Source of the DNA: Vibrio pelagius
GTDB taxonomy: Bacteria; Pseudomonadota; Gammaproteobacteria; Enterobacterales; Vibrionaceae
DNA length: 64,000 nucleotides
Assembly (NCBI RefSeq): GCF_024347575.1
Contig: NZ_AP025504.1
Coordinates: forward strand, 496,001 to 560,000
Reading direction: 5' to 3'
A model generated the notes under the pieces. The model had not been told where the DNA came from and did no database searches. It saw nothing but the letters and a program-made list of their open reading frames with translations. Made by a program: the position numbers and the translations under genes. Numbering within the stretch: position 1 is the stretch's first letter; each line of letters starts with the position of its first letter. Positions 45,949-55,089 of this stretch are shown piece after piece.

Positions 45949-47316
45949 CTAGCCCGTCAATACTGTATCTTCTGGATATTTTACCAACGAGGGTTCTGGT
46001 CTCGCCAACATGTAAGCCAGAGTTAAAGGCCCTATTCTGCCAATAATCATGACGACCACCATGATGTATTTACCCGGTTCTGATAAGTTCGCTGTTAGCC
46101 CTGCGGTTAGACCAACAGTCGCAAAGGCTGAAATCACTTCAAACACGACACGGTCAAATGGGGCTTTCTCCGTCAGCATCAACAAAAACATCGCGGTTGT
46201 TAACATGGCTCCACTGACCACTATGATGGCTAAAGATTTAGTGACCGCTTGCCACGACACGGTTCGTTTAAACATTACGACATGCTTTTTCTGGCGTAAA
46301 AAGCTCCACGTAGCCACAAAAGCCACTGCGAATGTTGAGACCTTAATCCCTCCCCCTGTTGAGGTTGAACCGGCACCGATTAGCATTAAAACGATCATAA
46401 CGAGCAAAGCGGGATGCGTATAGTGTGTAAGATCAACACTATTAAACCCTGCAGTACGAGCACTAGCTGATTGAAAAAACGCGGCTAACCATTGACCATT
46501 TGTAGTGAGTCCTTGCATCGTTTCACTGTTATTTCGCTCTAACAACCAGAACAATAGAGTTCCAACTAAAAGCAGTGTCGGCGTTGCTGTTAACATGATT
46601 TTGGTATGTAGGTGCAAGTGATTGAAACCGCGACGCCAATTTGTCGCTAAATCACCGACCACAGTAAATCCCAACCCTCCGAAAATAAATAACCCTGCCA
46701 GAGTGAAAATTACCAAAGGATCATCAACGAACGTCATCATGCTATCTGAAAAGAGCGCAAAGCCGGCGTTATTAAAAGCTGAGATTGCATGAAACAGAGC
46801 GTAGAAACTCCCGGTCTCCCACCCGTATTCAGGAACCCACCGAAAACAGAGCAGAGTAAAACCGATAAATTCAGCGATTAACGCAAACGCAATGATCTTT
46901 TTAACCAAGTCTCTCAGGTTAACTCGCCTGTCTTGCCCTAATGCCTCTTTCGCGAGCGCTTGCTGCTTCAAACTCAGTCGCACTCCAAACATATATAGGA
47001 GTACCGCAGATAAGGTCATTTGCCCAAGGCCACCGACCTGCATTAGAAACATTAATAGGACTTTACCCGCCAAGGTAAAGTGGGTCCCAGTATCCACAAC
47101 CCCCAAACCGGTTACGCTTATGGCAGAGGTCGCAGTAAATAGGGCATCAGTGAAAGAAAGACCCGTAACCGAAAATACGGGCAAAGTGAGAAGAATCGCA
47201 GAAGGAACAAGAACCCCAAGAAAACTGGTGAGGATGATCTTGGGTTCAGATCCTTTCTTTGGCTTGTTGTCTGGCTTTAAGGTGTAGAATAGCCCCTTTC
47301 TTTGAACTGAGTACAT
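45949..47316 (-). CDS. ktrB: Potassium uptake channel subunit KtrB
   Basis: Membrane subunit of 455 residues of the TrkH/KtrB family, with the four P-loop repeats of the superfamily: the first contains SAISVTGLGVVDTG, and others include FNNAGFALFSD, ARTAGFNSVDL and FATVGLTAGLT. KtrB drives sodium-dependent potassium uptake in Vibrio. It begins eight bases after the ktrA stop, so both are one transcript. The convergent msrAB gene is unrelated. Confidence 0.92.
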   Translation of the reverse strand: MYSVQRKGLFYTLKPDNKPKKGSEPKIILTSFLGVLVPSAILLTLPVFSVTGLSFTDALFTATSAISVTGLGVVDTGTHFTLAGKVLLMFLMQVGGLGQMTLSAVLLYMFGVRLSLKQQALAKEALGQDRRVNLRDLVKKIIAFALIAEFIGFTLLCFRWVPEYGWETGSFYALFHAISAFNNAGFALFSDSMMTFVDDPLVIFTLAGLFIFGGLGFTVVGDLATNWRRGFNHLHLHTKIMLTATPTLLLVGTLLFWLLERNNSETMQGLTTNGQWLAAFFQSASARTAGFNSVDLTHYTHPALLVMIVLMLIGAGSTSTGGGIKVSTFAVAFVATWSFLRQKKHVVMFKRTVSWQAVTKSLAIIVVSGAMLTTAMFLLMLTEKAPFDRVVFEVISAFATVGLTAGLTANLSEPGKYIMVVVMIIGRIGPLTLAYMLARPEPSLVKYPEDTVLTG

Positions 47317-47324
47317 AGGTCGCC

Positions 47325-47984
47325 TTATGAGAGTGATTTAATTCGATTCGCCAATAACTCTTTAGGACCAGCAATAATCACTACATCACCAATCTCTAAA
47401 CTGATGTCCAACTCTGGCGCTTTAACCAAGTTGGGACCACGTTTGAAGCCCAGTACATGCACATCACTCTGCTGACACAGTTTAAGATCAGAAAGGGGTC
47501 GCCCAAGAAGATTATGCCCTATCACAATTTCAGTCAGTGCAAGTTCACTGCCTAAGTCGATAAACTCTAAGACGCGTCTATCAAGCATCTTTCTCGCGAC
47601 TCGGATACCCATATCGCGCTCGGGAAGAATGATATGATCCGCTCCGATCTTGGATAGAATTTTAGCGTGAAACTTATCGTTCGCCTTCACCCATACCGCT
47701 TTAGAACCGGCCTCTTTGACAACCAATGTGGTAAGAATGCTCGCATTCACATCAGAACCGATTGAAACCATGACCATATCGTACTCATCTAATCGTAGCT
47801 CCTTTACGGTCTGTTCACCGGTGCAGTTCGCGACAATGCCTTGAGATACAAAGTTGGCTGCTTCTTTAACCCGCTCTTCGTTAATATCCACCGCTAACAC
47901 CTGCGCACCGGAACTTTGAAGTTCTTTGCATACAGAGAGCCCAAAACGACCCAATCCAATCACAGCAAACTGTCTATCTGTCAT
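47325..47984 (-). CDS. ktrA: Potassium uptake regulatory subunit KtrA
   Basis: Cytoplasmic RCK protein of 219 residues: Rossmann motif FAVIGLGRFGLSVC near residue 6, an RCK_N domain with a conserved acidic VDINEERV, and an RCK_C domain (about 135-219). It binds nucleotide and gates KtrB. I start at ATG 47984, which has AGAGGAA upstream; the frame extends six codons more. First gene of ktrA-ktrB. Confidence 0.92.
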   Translation of the reverse strand: MTDRQFAVIGLGRFGLSVCKELQSSGAQVLAVDINEERVKEAANFVSQGIVANCTGEQTVKELRLDEYDMVMVSIGSDVNASILTTLVVKEAGSKAVWVKANDKFHAKILSKIGADHIILPERDMGIRVARKMLDRRVLEFIDLGSELALTEIVIGHNLLGRPLSDLKLCQQSDVHVLGFKRGPNLVKAPELDISLEIGDVVIIAGPKELLANRIKSLS

Positions 47985-48250
47985 AATTTCCTCTATCCTC
48001 ACAGCCTGAGGCTAAGTAACAACTCTTCATTAGTCCCGCGGATGACTAAAGATATTCATCATCCCACTTAGAAGTTTCCTAATCTCTTGATTTTAAAGGT
48101 AGAGAACAAATTCGATTTCTGCTAATTTCAGGCCCATTATTTTCTGTCATAGCACACAATTGCATAAAGCTCCCCAAACGTAGTTATTTCATATCTTTTA
48201 GGGACAACACTTGCTATGACGTCAGCGTTATCATCGAGTGAATTCAAAAC

Positions 48251-49366
48251 ATGAACGAATTAATTCAACAAGTTCAGACCTACGTAAATGCAAACCATCA
48301 TGAATGGAGTAGCAGTGTCTTATTTATCACTATTGCTAGCTTTTTTGCATGGGCAGCCTGGCGAATCCTTCACGGTCGATTGGAAGTATTAACCAAGAAA
48401 ACCTCTTTCTACTGGGATGATTTATTGCTTGATGCATTGAAAACACCAGTCAGTACCTTGCTTTGGTGCTGGCCGGGCACGGTTTCTCTTGGGCTAATTC
48501 TCCAAGGAGAGTTCGGTGGTGAGATCAACTGGCTTAGAACCCTCAAGCACATATTACTTATCTGTACCTTCGTTTGGTTCACGCTCCGAATGATCACTAA
48601 CAGTGAGGATTACATCCTCGCTCAGAATAAACGTGACGAGACAACCGTTCAGGCTGTAGCCAAAGTATTCCGGCTTTTCTTTATGGTGATGGGAGCACTC
48701 ACCATCATGCAGAGCTTTGGTCTAAGCCTTTCTGGTCTGCTTACTTTTGGTGGTGTGGGTGGCTTAATCGTCGGTTTGGCTGCCAAAGATCTACTTTCAA
48801 ACTTCTTTGGTGGAATGATGATCTACTTCGACCGCCCATTCAAAGTGGGTGATTGGATTCGCTCTCCAGACCGTAAAATCGAAGGAACAGTAGAGCGTAT
48901 TGGTTGGCGTATGACCATCATCAGAACCTTCAGTAAACGACCAATCTATGTTCCAAACTCAGTATTCAGTAATATTGTGGTAGAAAACCCATCGCGAATG
49001 CTCAATCGTCGTATCCATGAAACGATCGGACTGCGTTATGAAGATGCGGATAAAATGCAGTCGATTGTAGATGAAGTGAAAACAATGCTAGAGAACCATC
49101 CAGATATTGATTCGAATCAGACGCTGATCGTTAACTTCGATAAGTTTGGTGCTTCATCCCTTAATTTCTTTATTTATACCTTCACAAAAACGGTCAACTG
49201 GATTCGTTTCCATGAGGTAAAACAGGATGTGTTACTGAAAGTGCTCGAGATAGTGCACGCTCATCAAGCTGATGTCGCGTTCCCAACACAAACCATTCAT
49301 CTTCAGCAAGGTAATTCGTTACTACCAGAGCAAGCAGCCTCAATCACACCAGAGGGCAGCCTTTAA
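48251..49366 (+). CDS. Mechanosensitive channel, MscS family
   Basis: Protein of 371 residues with about five predicted membrane helices, of which the pore helix and its edge are GGVGGLIVGLAAKDLLSNFF, followed by GGMMIYFDRPFKVGDWI (MscS beta domain) and a C-terminal alpha/beta domain. Length and topology resemble YnaI/YbdG-type channels rather than the short MscS. It opens under membrane tension. It is divergent from ktrAB, so two osmotic systems lie side by side. Confidence 0.88.
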   Translation: MNELIQQVQTYVNANHHEWSSSVLFITIASFFAWAAWRILHGRLEVLTKKTSFYWDDLLLDALKTPVSTLLWCWPGTVSLGLILQGEFGGEINWLRTLKHILLICTFVWFTLRMITNSEDYILAQNKRDETTVQAVAKVFRLFFMVMGALTIMQSFGLSLSGLLTFGGVGGLIVGLAAKDLLSNFFGGMMIYFDRPFKVGDWIRSPDRKIEGTVERIGWRMTIIRTFSKRPIYVPNSVFSNIVVENPSRMLNRRIHETIGLRYEDADKMQSIVDEVKTMLENHPDIDSNQTLIVNFDKFGASSLNFFIYTFTKTVNWIRFHEVKQDVLLKVLEIVHAHQADVAFPTQTIHLQQGNSLLPEQAASITPEGSL

Positions 49367-49505
49367 AAACCACGAGAGCCATACATGATGTATGGCTCAA
49401 TACTATCTGAATCTCTTTACAACTTCTGAACGCTACATGTTAGATACGTTTTAGTGATTCGCTCTCCATAAGAAAAGAGTCGCTCGAACTCTTCTCTTCG
49501 AAACA

Positions 49506-49538
49506 AAAAAACCTTGCTGCAGAACAACAAGGTTTTTA
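49506..49538. terminator. Terminator between mscS-type gene and aroG
   Basis: Arms AAAAACCTTG (49507-49516) and CAAGGTTTTT (49528-49537); the minus strand continues with TTTTTTTG and the plus strand with TTTTTATTC, so it serves both genes. A second hairpin without T run (GAGCCATAC / GTATGGCTC, 49376-49398) lies nearer the channel gene. Confidence 0.75.
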
Positions 49539-49556
49539 TTCATCAGTTACGCTAAA

Positions 49557-50609
49557 TTACTGGTTGCGACGACTTTCGACAGCATCCGCCAACTGACGTA
49601 GAACCGTTTCAGTGTCTTCCCAACCGATACATGCATCAGTGATTGATTGACCGTAAGTCTCAACCTTACCATCAACAAGATCTTGACGCCCTTCAACTAA
49701 GTGTGACTCAATCATTACACCGAAGACAGCTTTATCACCACCAGCGATTTGTGCACTCACGTCGTCTGAAACGTTCAATTGACGTTTAAACTGTTTAGAA
49801 CTGTTTGCGTGGCTAAAATCAATCATTACTTTTTGTGGCAAGCCTGATGCTTCAAGCTCTTGTTTGATCTTAGCAACGTGCTCTGCACTGTAGTTTGGCT
49901 CTTTACCGCCACGCAAAATAATATGACAGTCTGGGTTACCAGCCGTTTCTACGATCGCAGAGTGGCCGTACTTAGTTACTGACAAGAAGTGGTGAGACGA
50001 ACTCGCCGAGCGAATTGCATCCGTTGCAATTTTAATGTTGCCATCCGTACCATTCTTAAAACCCACTGGGCAAGACAGACCTGAAGCCAGCTCACGGTGT
50101 ACCTGAGATTCCGTAGTACGAGCGCCAATAGCACCCCAGCTGATCAAATCCGCAACGTATTGTGGGGTGATCATATCTAAGAACTCACTAGCCGTTGGCA
50201 TACCCATGTCGGTTAGATCGAGCAGTAGTTTGCGCCCCATACGTAAGCCATCGTTTAGCTTGAATGTATCATCCATGTACGGGTCGTTGATTAGACCTTT
50301 CCAACCTACAGTAGTACGTGGCTTCTCAAAGTAAACACGCATTACGATTTCTAGACGATCGCCTAGTTCATCACGCAGCACTTTCAAACGCTTACCATAC
50401 TCAAGTGCAGCTTCTGGATCGTGAATAGAACACGGACCGACGATCACCAGCAGGCGGTCATCTTTGTCTTCCAAAATATTGTGAATCGCTTTACGGCTTT
50501 CAAAAGTTGTAGAAGAAGCAACTTCTGTCGCAGGGAACTTCTCTAGTACTGCAACAGGGGGTAATAACTCTTTTACTCTATTAATTCGTACATCATCTGT
50601 TTGAAACAT
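49557..50609 (-). CDS. aroG: 3-deoxy-7-phosphoheptulonate synthase (DAHP synthase, class I)
   Basis: First enzyme of the shikimate path, joining phosphoenolpyruvate and erythrose 4-phosphate, 350 residues as in E. coli AroG. Motifs: GPCSIHDPEAALEYGKRL, MRVYFEKPRTTVGWKG and GFKNGTDGN, with metal-binding residues in IDFSHANSSK and DACIGWEDT. Which aromatic amino acid inhibits it cannot be read safely. Tandem TyrR-like boxes lie about 150-190 bases upstream. It is monocistronic. Confidence 0.93.
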   Translation of the reverse strand: MFQTDDVRINRVKELLPPVAVLEKFPATEVASSTTFESRKAIHNILEDKDDRLLVIVGPCSIHDPEAALEYGKRLKVLRDELGDRLEIVMRVYFEKPRTTVGWKGLINDPYMDDTFKLNDGLRMGRKLLLDLTDMGMPTASEFLDMITPQYVADLISWGAIGARTTESQVHRELASGLSCPVGFKNGTDGNIKIATDAIRSASSSHHFLSVTKYGHSAIVETAGNPDCHIILRGGKEPNYSAEHVAKIKQELEASGLPQKVMIDFSHANSSKQFKRQLNVSDDVSAQIAGGDKAVFGVMIESHLVEGRQDLVDGKVETYGQSITDACIGWEDTETVLRQLADAVESRRNQ

Positions 50610-50759
50610 TGCTTACTTCTTCCTATTTCTATCCTTGAGCTGAGAGTGCTTATTGTTTGTACAATTTTCACATCAGCACTTATCGTCTTGTTCCCTGTAA
50701 CTTATCTAGGAAAAACGAGAGTTTCAATCACTAATTTAAAATAAAGGCAATTTTTTTTG

Positions 50760-50798
50760 TGTTTTACATAAAAAACACTTCGTAAAATAAAATTTACA
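50760..50798. promoter_or_regulatory. Tandem TyrR-like boxes upstream of aroG
   Basis: Box 1 (50781-50798) is CGTAAA-N6-TTTACA, one mismatch from TGTAAA-N6-TTTACA. Box 2 (50760-50777) is TGTTTT-N6-AAAACA, which keeps the outer TGT and ACA. Their centres are 21 bases apart (two helical turns), the arrangement of strong plus weak TyrR boxes. Confidence 0.6.
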
Positions 50799-50861
50799 CC
50801 AAATAAAATCATCAAAATTACAAACAGTTAGGGTCATGTTGGCTTTATTTTTTCGCGATTC

Positions 50862-50896
50862 AAATAAAAAAACAGCTGACATTTTGCCTGCTGTTT
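50862..50896 (-). terminator. Terminator downstream of the AraC-type gene
   Basis: Arms AAACAGC (50870-50876) and GCTGTTT (50890-50896); the minus strand continues with TTTTTATTTG. Confidence 0.65.
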
Positions 50897-51071
50897 TACG
50901 CTTTACATTCTGTTCCGAAGCTTACAACACAGCCCCGCCCCTTAATTTTCAATGACAAACAGAGCTCCAATGGGTCTTTAAGTACCCCATTTGAGACGTG
51001 AGGCGCAGTACATAAAATACGCCTCACGCCTTTAGTTCACTTTTGGAACTTTCCAAATTAGCGAACCATAC

Positions 51072-52199
51072 TTAGAGCGTTGAAGCTGTTCGTTTACGGT
51101 ATTCGCTTGGAGTCATTCCCACGACTCTTGAAAACTCGCGATTAAAGTTAGATTTGGTCTGAAAACCTGAGTTCATAAATATTTGTGTAATAGTATCTTG
51201 TGATGTATCCAAGGAGAGCTTGGCATGCTCTATGCGATACTCATTTATGATCTTAGAAATGTTCTTTTCATGTACCTGATTAACGGCAATTGAGATTTGC
51301 TTTGCTGGTATACCTAACTTTCGTGTTAGTTTTGAAAGGGTTAGCTCCGGGTCTAAGTAAAGTTTGTTTTCGCGGATTTTGGAGTCTAGTAGAGAAGTGA
51401 TCTCTTGCGCCCTCTCACTGGTCATTACTTGAGAACTATTTGTCTCGTCATTAGAGCTGATTTGTTTAGATTTTGACTCTTCTGGAACGGGTGTATTAAT
51501 ACCCACGACAACCACAGCTATCGATAACACGGGTAGAAGAATCAAATGTGCCGCAGTAAGGATATACCGTGAAAATCCACCTTGATTAAAAATAAAATCC
51601 AACGACATAAGCGTGTCCACACACGCTGAAAATATCAGCATCCATCCCGCAATATTCTCTGCTTTCTTTACTCCTTCCCAGTTCCCTAACGAGACATTAA
51701 TCAGTGCTGTTTCTTTTGACGAGAAGCGGATTAGTGCAACTCCATAGAAAGCGTAAATTAGAGTAAGTAGAGCATCTAGTGGAAGAGCCAACCAAGATTG
51801 GGATACCGCGCTGATAACAACGAACAATGGCGCAACAAAATGCTTAGTAGGCAAAATACCTAAATCACGATTGGCATGTGCGAACGCATACCACGCTGCA
51901 ACAGGAATAATAGAGGCAAGAATAGGTTGTGCGATGGCGAAAATGCCAAGCCCAAACGTCCAACGTAAACCAACCATTGAGGTTGTCAAAGCGCATAACC
52001 CTAAAAAAATGCTAGCGACTTTGGCCTGCTGAGAAAGCTGGCTATAGAGTGATATCGCGAGTAATCCAAGTAACATGGAAACAACAAACGGTACGGGGAT
52101 AGCAAGCATAGCAAGTCCTAGATTGATAAATGAGTTCTCACCTTCAGTAAGATCAAGGATAACTCGATGAAATGTAATTGAAAATGCAACATAGACCAA
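51072..52199 (-). CDS. Membrane-bound AraC-family regulator
   Basis: Protein of up to 375 residues: about seven hydrophobic helices in residues 1-230, then a charged linker and a C-terminal AraC DNA-binding domain (about 270-375) with IPAKQISIAVNQV and SGFQTKSNFNREFSRVVGMTP. The architecture, a membrane sensor joined directly to AraC, is known from other proteobacteria but its signal is not. The start is unsure: the frame opens from a TTG at 52199 and no in-frame ATG occurs before about residue 30. It is divergent from a DUF805 gene, which may be its target. Confidence 0.8.
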   Translation of the reverse strand: MVYVAFSITFHRVILDLTEGENSFINLGLAMLAIPVPFVVSMLLGLLAISLYSQLSQQAKVASIFLGLCALTTSMVGLRWTFGLGIFAIAQPILASIIPVAAWYAFAHANRDLGILPTKHFVAPLFVVISAVSQSWLALPLDALLTLIYAFYGVALIRFSSKETALINVSLGNWEGVKKAENIAGWMLIFSACVDTLMSLDFIFNQGGFSRYILTAAHLILLPVLSIAVVVVGINTPVPEESKSKQISSNDETNSSQVMTSERAQEITSLLDSKIRENKLYLDPELTLSKLTRKLGIPAKQISIAVNQVHEKNISKIINEYRIEHAKLSLDTSQDTITQIFMNSGFQTKSNFNREFSRVVGMTPSEYRKRTASTL

Positions 52200-52296
52200 A
52201 ATAGGTTTAAGAACGACCTAAAACCTGTTTTGAGACGAATACATCGCTTGTTCCGAGGGAAAATATCATCGTCAATCAAACATTGAGGTGATATTT

Positions 52297-52632
52297 ATGA
52301 ATTACTACTTTTTAGCTTGGAAGCGAAGTTTAGACTTTTCTGGTTGTTCGTCGCGCAAAGAATGTTGGATGTTTCTTTTAATACACACATTGGTAGCGAT
52401 AGGATGCATTGCGGCAGATATAGCTTTGAATATGACAACATGGTTCGACTCGATTTATAGCGTTATAAGCTTCATCCCTATGCTTTCAATCATTATTCGT
52501 AGGCTGCACGACATCAACAAACCCGGTTATTGGGTTCTGGTCTTTTTCATACCGATAATAGGACCGTTTTGGTTAATATATTTATTAGCTCAAACGACCA
52601 ATACTTTCGTCGACGGGGAGAATTTGGCATGA
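52297..52632 (+). CDS. DUF805 small membrane protein
   Basis: Protein of 111 residues with an N-terminal WKRSLDFSGCSSRKECW motif typical of DUF805, then three or four membrane helices. Family members are inner-membrane proteins of unknown role. I start at ATG 52297, which has GAGGTGA upstream; an earlier ATG at 52288 is possible. Its stop overlaps the start of the next gene (ATGA). Confidence 0.85.
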   Translation: MNYYFLAWKRSLDFSGCSSRKECWMFLLIHTLVAIGCIAADIALNMTTWFDSIYSVISFIPMLSIIIRRLHDINKPGYWVLVFFIPIIGPFWLIYLLAQTTNTFVDGENLA

Positions 52633-53129
52633 AGAACGGAATCATTCTACCTATTCTTTTATCGGTTTTTGTTTCTACATATAGCTGGGCCGAAACTCTA
52701 TCTCCCACAGGCGCTTTGGGGACTCTGTCAGTCGATAAAATGACTCAAGGACAACTCTTTTGGCTTAAGGGTCGAGTTGGAGGCGCAATCTACTCATTTA
52801 CTCGTCAGGATGGAAAGGCTTGTACTTTAAAAGTACCAATTGCTGTGGGTCGTATCTCTGAGTCAAATTTTGGTATCAGTGAAACTGAAGGTCTAAACAT
52901 CGTTGTTATGAGCCAACGCCTTAATAACGCTCTTCTTCAGGGAAAGCGAATAAGTAGTGAAGAGTGGCATTTCACCACTAAAGCGTATAGTGAAGACATC
53001 GATGGGTTCATTGTCAATGGAATCGGCTCTGAGGAGGGATTCGTTTTAAACTCCAAGCGAAGGTGGATTTCTTGGTTTCTAGGAGACAGCCAAAACCTTG
53101 ATTGTCATTCATCTAGCTCGAGTCAATAA
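52629..53129 (+). CDS. Exported protein of unknown function
   Basis: Protein of 166 residues with a signal peptide (MKNGIILPILLSVFVSTYSWA, cleavage after SWA) and a mature part of about 145 residues with two Cys, one in DGKACTLK and one near the end in NLDCHSS, that could form a disulfide. It ends in a Ser run. I do not recognise the family. It is coupled to the DUF805 gene by a four-base overlap, so the two may work together at the inner membrane and periplasm. GGGGAG lies 10 bases before the ATG. Confidence 0.72.
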   Translation: MKNGIILPILLSVFVSTYSWAETLSPTGALGTLSVDKMTQGQLFWLKGRVGGAIYSFTRQDGKACTLKVPIAVGRISESNFGISETEGLNIVVMSQRLNNALLQGKRISSEEWHFTTKAYSEDIDGFIVNGIGSEEGFVLNSKRRWISWFLGDSQNLDCHSSSSSQ

Positions 53130-53149
53130 AAGAAATGGGGGCAGATTTA

Positions 53150-53362
53150 GCGCTCTGACAAACGGCTTTGTCATCTTGCTGGCTGCCTTTAGTTGGTTGA
53201 TGAAGGTAACCCCCTTAATGGCCCATCTTCGACCAGTTGATGGTGTTTTAGGACTTAAACACTGTCTATCCCCTCAATTTTAGTGCCAGTCAGGTCCTCA
53301 CCTGGCCTCCAAGCTCCAGCTCGGAAAGCTTTTTTGTCGTAGAAAAACAATACAGCTGGATT
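53150..53362 (-). pseudogene. Decayed partial duplicate of the 54815-55305 gene pair
   Basis: Bases 53150-53255 align closely with about 54924-55030 (middle and start of the 77-residue protein gene), and 53262-53362 with about 55120-55220 (DUF3820 gene). The piece between, about 90 bases in the intact copy, is missing, so the two gene remnants are fused. There are small deletions as well (GACAAACGGC for GACAAAACGGC, and two bases lost near 53217), which break the frame. The orientation is the same as that of the intact copy. Confidence 0.8.
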
Positions 53363-53800
53363 CTGGAAATGAGGCATAATTCACACATGAGTCTAATTTC
53401 TTTAGCTTAATTTTGGACATAAACGCGCTAGATTAATGATCTCTAAAGTGCTTATCAGAGATTAGATAAAGTATCTTGAAACCTTAAACACTTGTTATGA
53501 ATAAGACGCTTACAACTCACATGTTAATAGATGATAGTGGGCGCTCAGGACGCTGTGATGACTTACCACAAAGCTTACACTTAAAGACTTCTTCATATTT
53601 TATATAGCCAATAGATAACATTATCTGGGGTGGGAATGCAGCCTTTCCAATCACAGTTCAATTAGCAATCAATACATTAATGAGAGGTATTGGACATTAG
53701 ATTGCAAAATAACGCATAGTTTTTTAACAGCTTACTTCGACACTCCTTCGGATAACTACAGGTAAGGCAAACGTACAATCACAGATTGTGAGTGAATTTT

Positions 53801-53834
53801 CGCGCTGAGAAGGAATGGCGCGTTTTCGTTTTTC
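53801..53834 (+). terminator. Orphan plus-strand terminator-like hairpin
   Basis: Stem CGCGC (53801-53805) / GCGCG (53818-53822) followed by TTTTCGTTTTTC. On the minus strand no T run follows, so it does not suit the leftward SDR gene. No plus-strand gene lies before it. Confidence 0.5.
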
Positions 53835-53900
53835 ATACCCCGTCAGCGAGACGTTGGAAGATTAACCGACTTATCTTAAGCCCTAAACGCTCGTAGGCCA

Positions 53901-54638
53901 TCATGCCAGCGATAACCCACCATCAACGACCAAGGTGTGACCGACGATGTAACTGGCTTTATCTGATAATAGAAACTCAATGGCATTGACGATTTCTTCA
54001 ACTTCCCCAAATCGATTGATTGGTACTAATTCAGAAACATCCGCACGGATGTTAGCGTTTTCGAGTTGCTTTTCTTCCCATCGGGGAGTCCACGTCACAC
54101 CGGGAGCAACCGCATTGATTCGAATTCCAGACTTGATGCTCTCTAGAGCGACTGATCTCGTTAACCCTTCAAGTGCATGTTTCGCAGCACTGTACATTGA
54201 CGCATTAGGTGTTGGTCTAAGACCGTTGATAGAACTTACATTTACGATGGATGCTCCTGCTTCCATTAGTTTCAGTTCAGACCTTAAACACAAAGCTTGG
54301 CATAAAAAGTCCACATGAAGTGTTTCTTTGAGAAGTTGAACATCGACTTGAGGTAGGAAACCCCTAGAGACAAGAGCTGGTGAAGCGTTATTGACTGCTA
54401 CATCTAACTTTCCGTATTGAGCTTCAATGTAGGCAAATAAATCATTTAATTGTTGCTCATCTGCAATATCAACCGACTGGTAATCAACTGAGTCTAGCTC
54501 CGGATGCTTTTGCACGACATCAAGCCAAACATCCTTAGAGCGCGAACACGTGATAACTTGGTATCCCTGCGCCACCAGTCGAATGACTGAATACAAACCG
54601 ATACCTTTTGAGCCTCCGGTGACCAGTGCAATTTTCAT
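53901..54638 (-). CDS. Short-chain dehydrogenase/reductase
   Basis: Classical SDR of 245 residues: cofactor motif TGGSKGIG near residue 7, NNAS near 87, the catalytic Ser in VNVSSINGL, YSAAK (Tyr and Lys) near 153, and a C-terminal GHTLVVDGGLSLA. The basic residues after the first turn (CSRSKD) favour NADP(H). Substrate unknown. AGGAG lies seven bases before the ATG. It is flanked by an intact and a decayed copy of the same small gene pair, which suggests that it arrived by a local duplication or insertion. Confidence 0.88.
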   Translation of the reverse strand: MKIALVTGGSKGIGLYSVIRLVAQGYQVITCSRSKDVWLDVVQKHPELDSVDYQSVDIADEQQLNDLFAYIEAQYGKLDVAVNNASPALVSRGFLPQVDVQLLKETLHVDFLCQALCLRSELKLMEAGASIVNVSSINGLRPTPNASMYSAAKHALEGLTRSVALESIKSGIRINAVAPGVTWTPRWEEKQLENANIRADVSELVPINRFGEVEEIVNAIEFLLSDKASYIVGHTLVVDGGLSLA

Positions 54639-54814
54639 TTTAGGACTCCTTTCCTATTTAGGTGCGTTGACGCTGTGCCGCAAACATTTATGCGAATTGA
54701 AACCAGAAGTTCAAGTAATAGCGACGTCGCGTCTTTGTGGCGACCCACATTGCATTGTTAAGAGACATCGCATAGAAATACGAAGCACAAGTCGCTCCGT
54801 AATAGTGATTTCGA

Positions 54815-55048
54815 TTAACGCCCAGTCTTCTTTACAAGTTGTTGCATTGCCTCGGCAAACGTTGTTGTTCTGCCTTTTGCTTGAACCTGCACTACCTTAA
54901 ATCCCATTTTTTCTAAGGTTCGGCGCTCTGACAAAACGGCTTTGTCATCTTGCTGGCTACCTTTAGCCGGTTGATGAAGGTAACACCCTTCTAGTGGGCC
55001 ATCTTCAACCAGTTGATGGTGTTTTAGCGCTTCAATATCTAGGTTCAT
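54815..55048 (-). CDS. Small hypothetical protein, intact copy
   Basis: Protein of 77 residues beginning MNLDIEALKHHQLVEDGPLE, charged and soluble, without a motif I can name. I start at ATG 55048; the open frame to 55069 begins with a TTG. It is 41 bases downstream of the DUF3820 gene, in the same direction. The pair occurs a second time, decayed, at 53150-53362, which shows that the two genes travel together. Confidence 0.7.
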   Translation of the reverse strand: MNLDIEALKHHQLVEDGPLEGCYLHQPAKGSQQDDKAVLSERRTLEKMGFKVVQVQAKGRTTTFAEAMQQLVKKTGR

Positions 55049-55089
55049 AGTCAATCTTTCGTGTATCAATGATGAGTTTGCGTAACAGG

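Larger units (their letters stand above)
50610..51071. other. Intergenic region: aroG control region and end of the AraC-type gene
   Basis: It holds the aroG leader and promoter, two TyrR-like boxes (50760-50798), a terminator (50862-50896) and a further hairpin CGTGAGGCG / CGCCTCACG (50997-51028) next to the AraC-type gene stop. No gene was recognised. Confidence 0.5.
53130..53900. other. Intergenic region: decayed duplicate, then 540 bases without a recognised gene
   Basis: The first 230 bases hold a decayed copy of the gene pair found intact at 54815-55305 (annotated separately). From 53363 to 53800 I see no open frame with coding character. A hairpin with a T run on the plus strand lies at 53801-53834. 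Confidence 0.6.

Noticed and set aside
46049..47287. Two long plus-strand frames (124 and 131 codons) opposite ktrB
   Set aside because: They are shadows of the ktrB coding strand; ktrB has clear family motifs, and the shadow frames have none.
53098..53283. Plus-strand open frame of 61 codons
   Set aside because: It overlaps the end of the exported protein gene and then reads the wrong strand of the decayed duplicate at 53150-53362.
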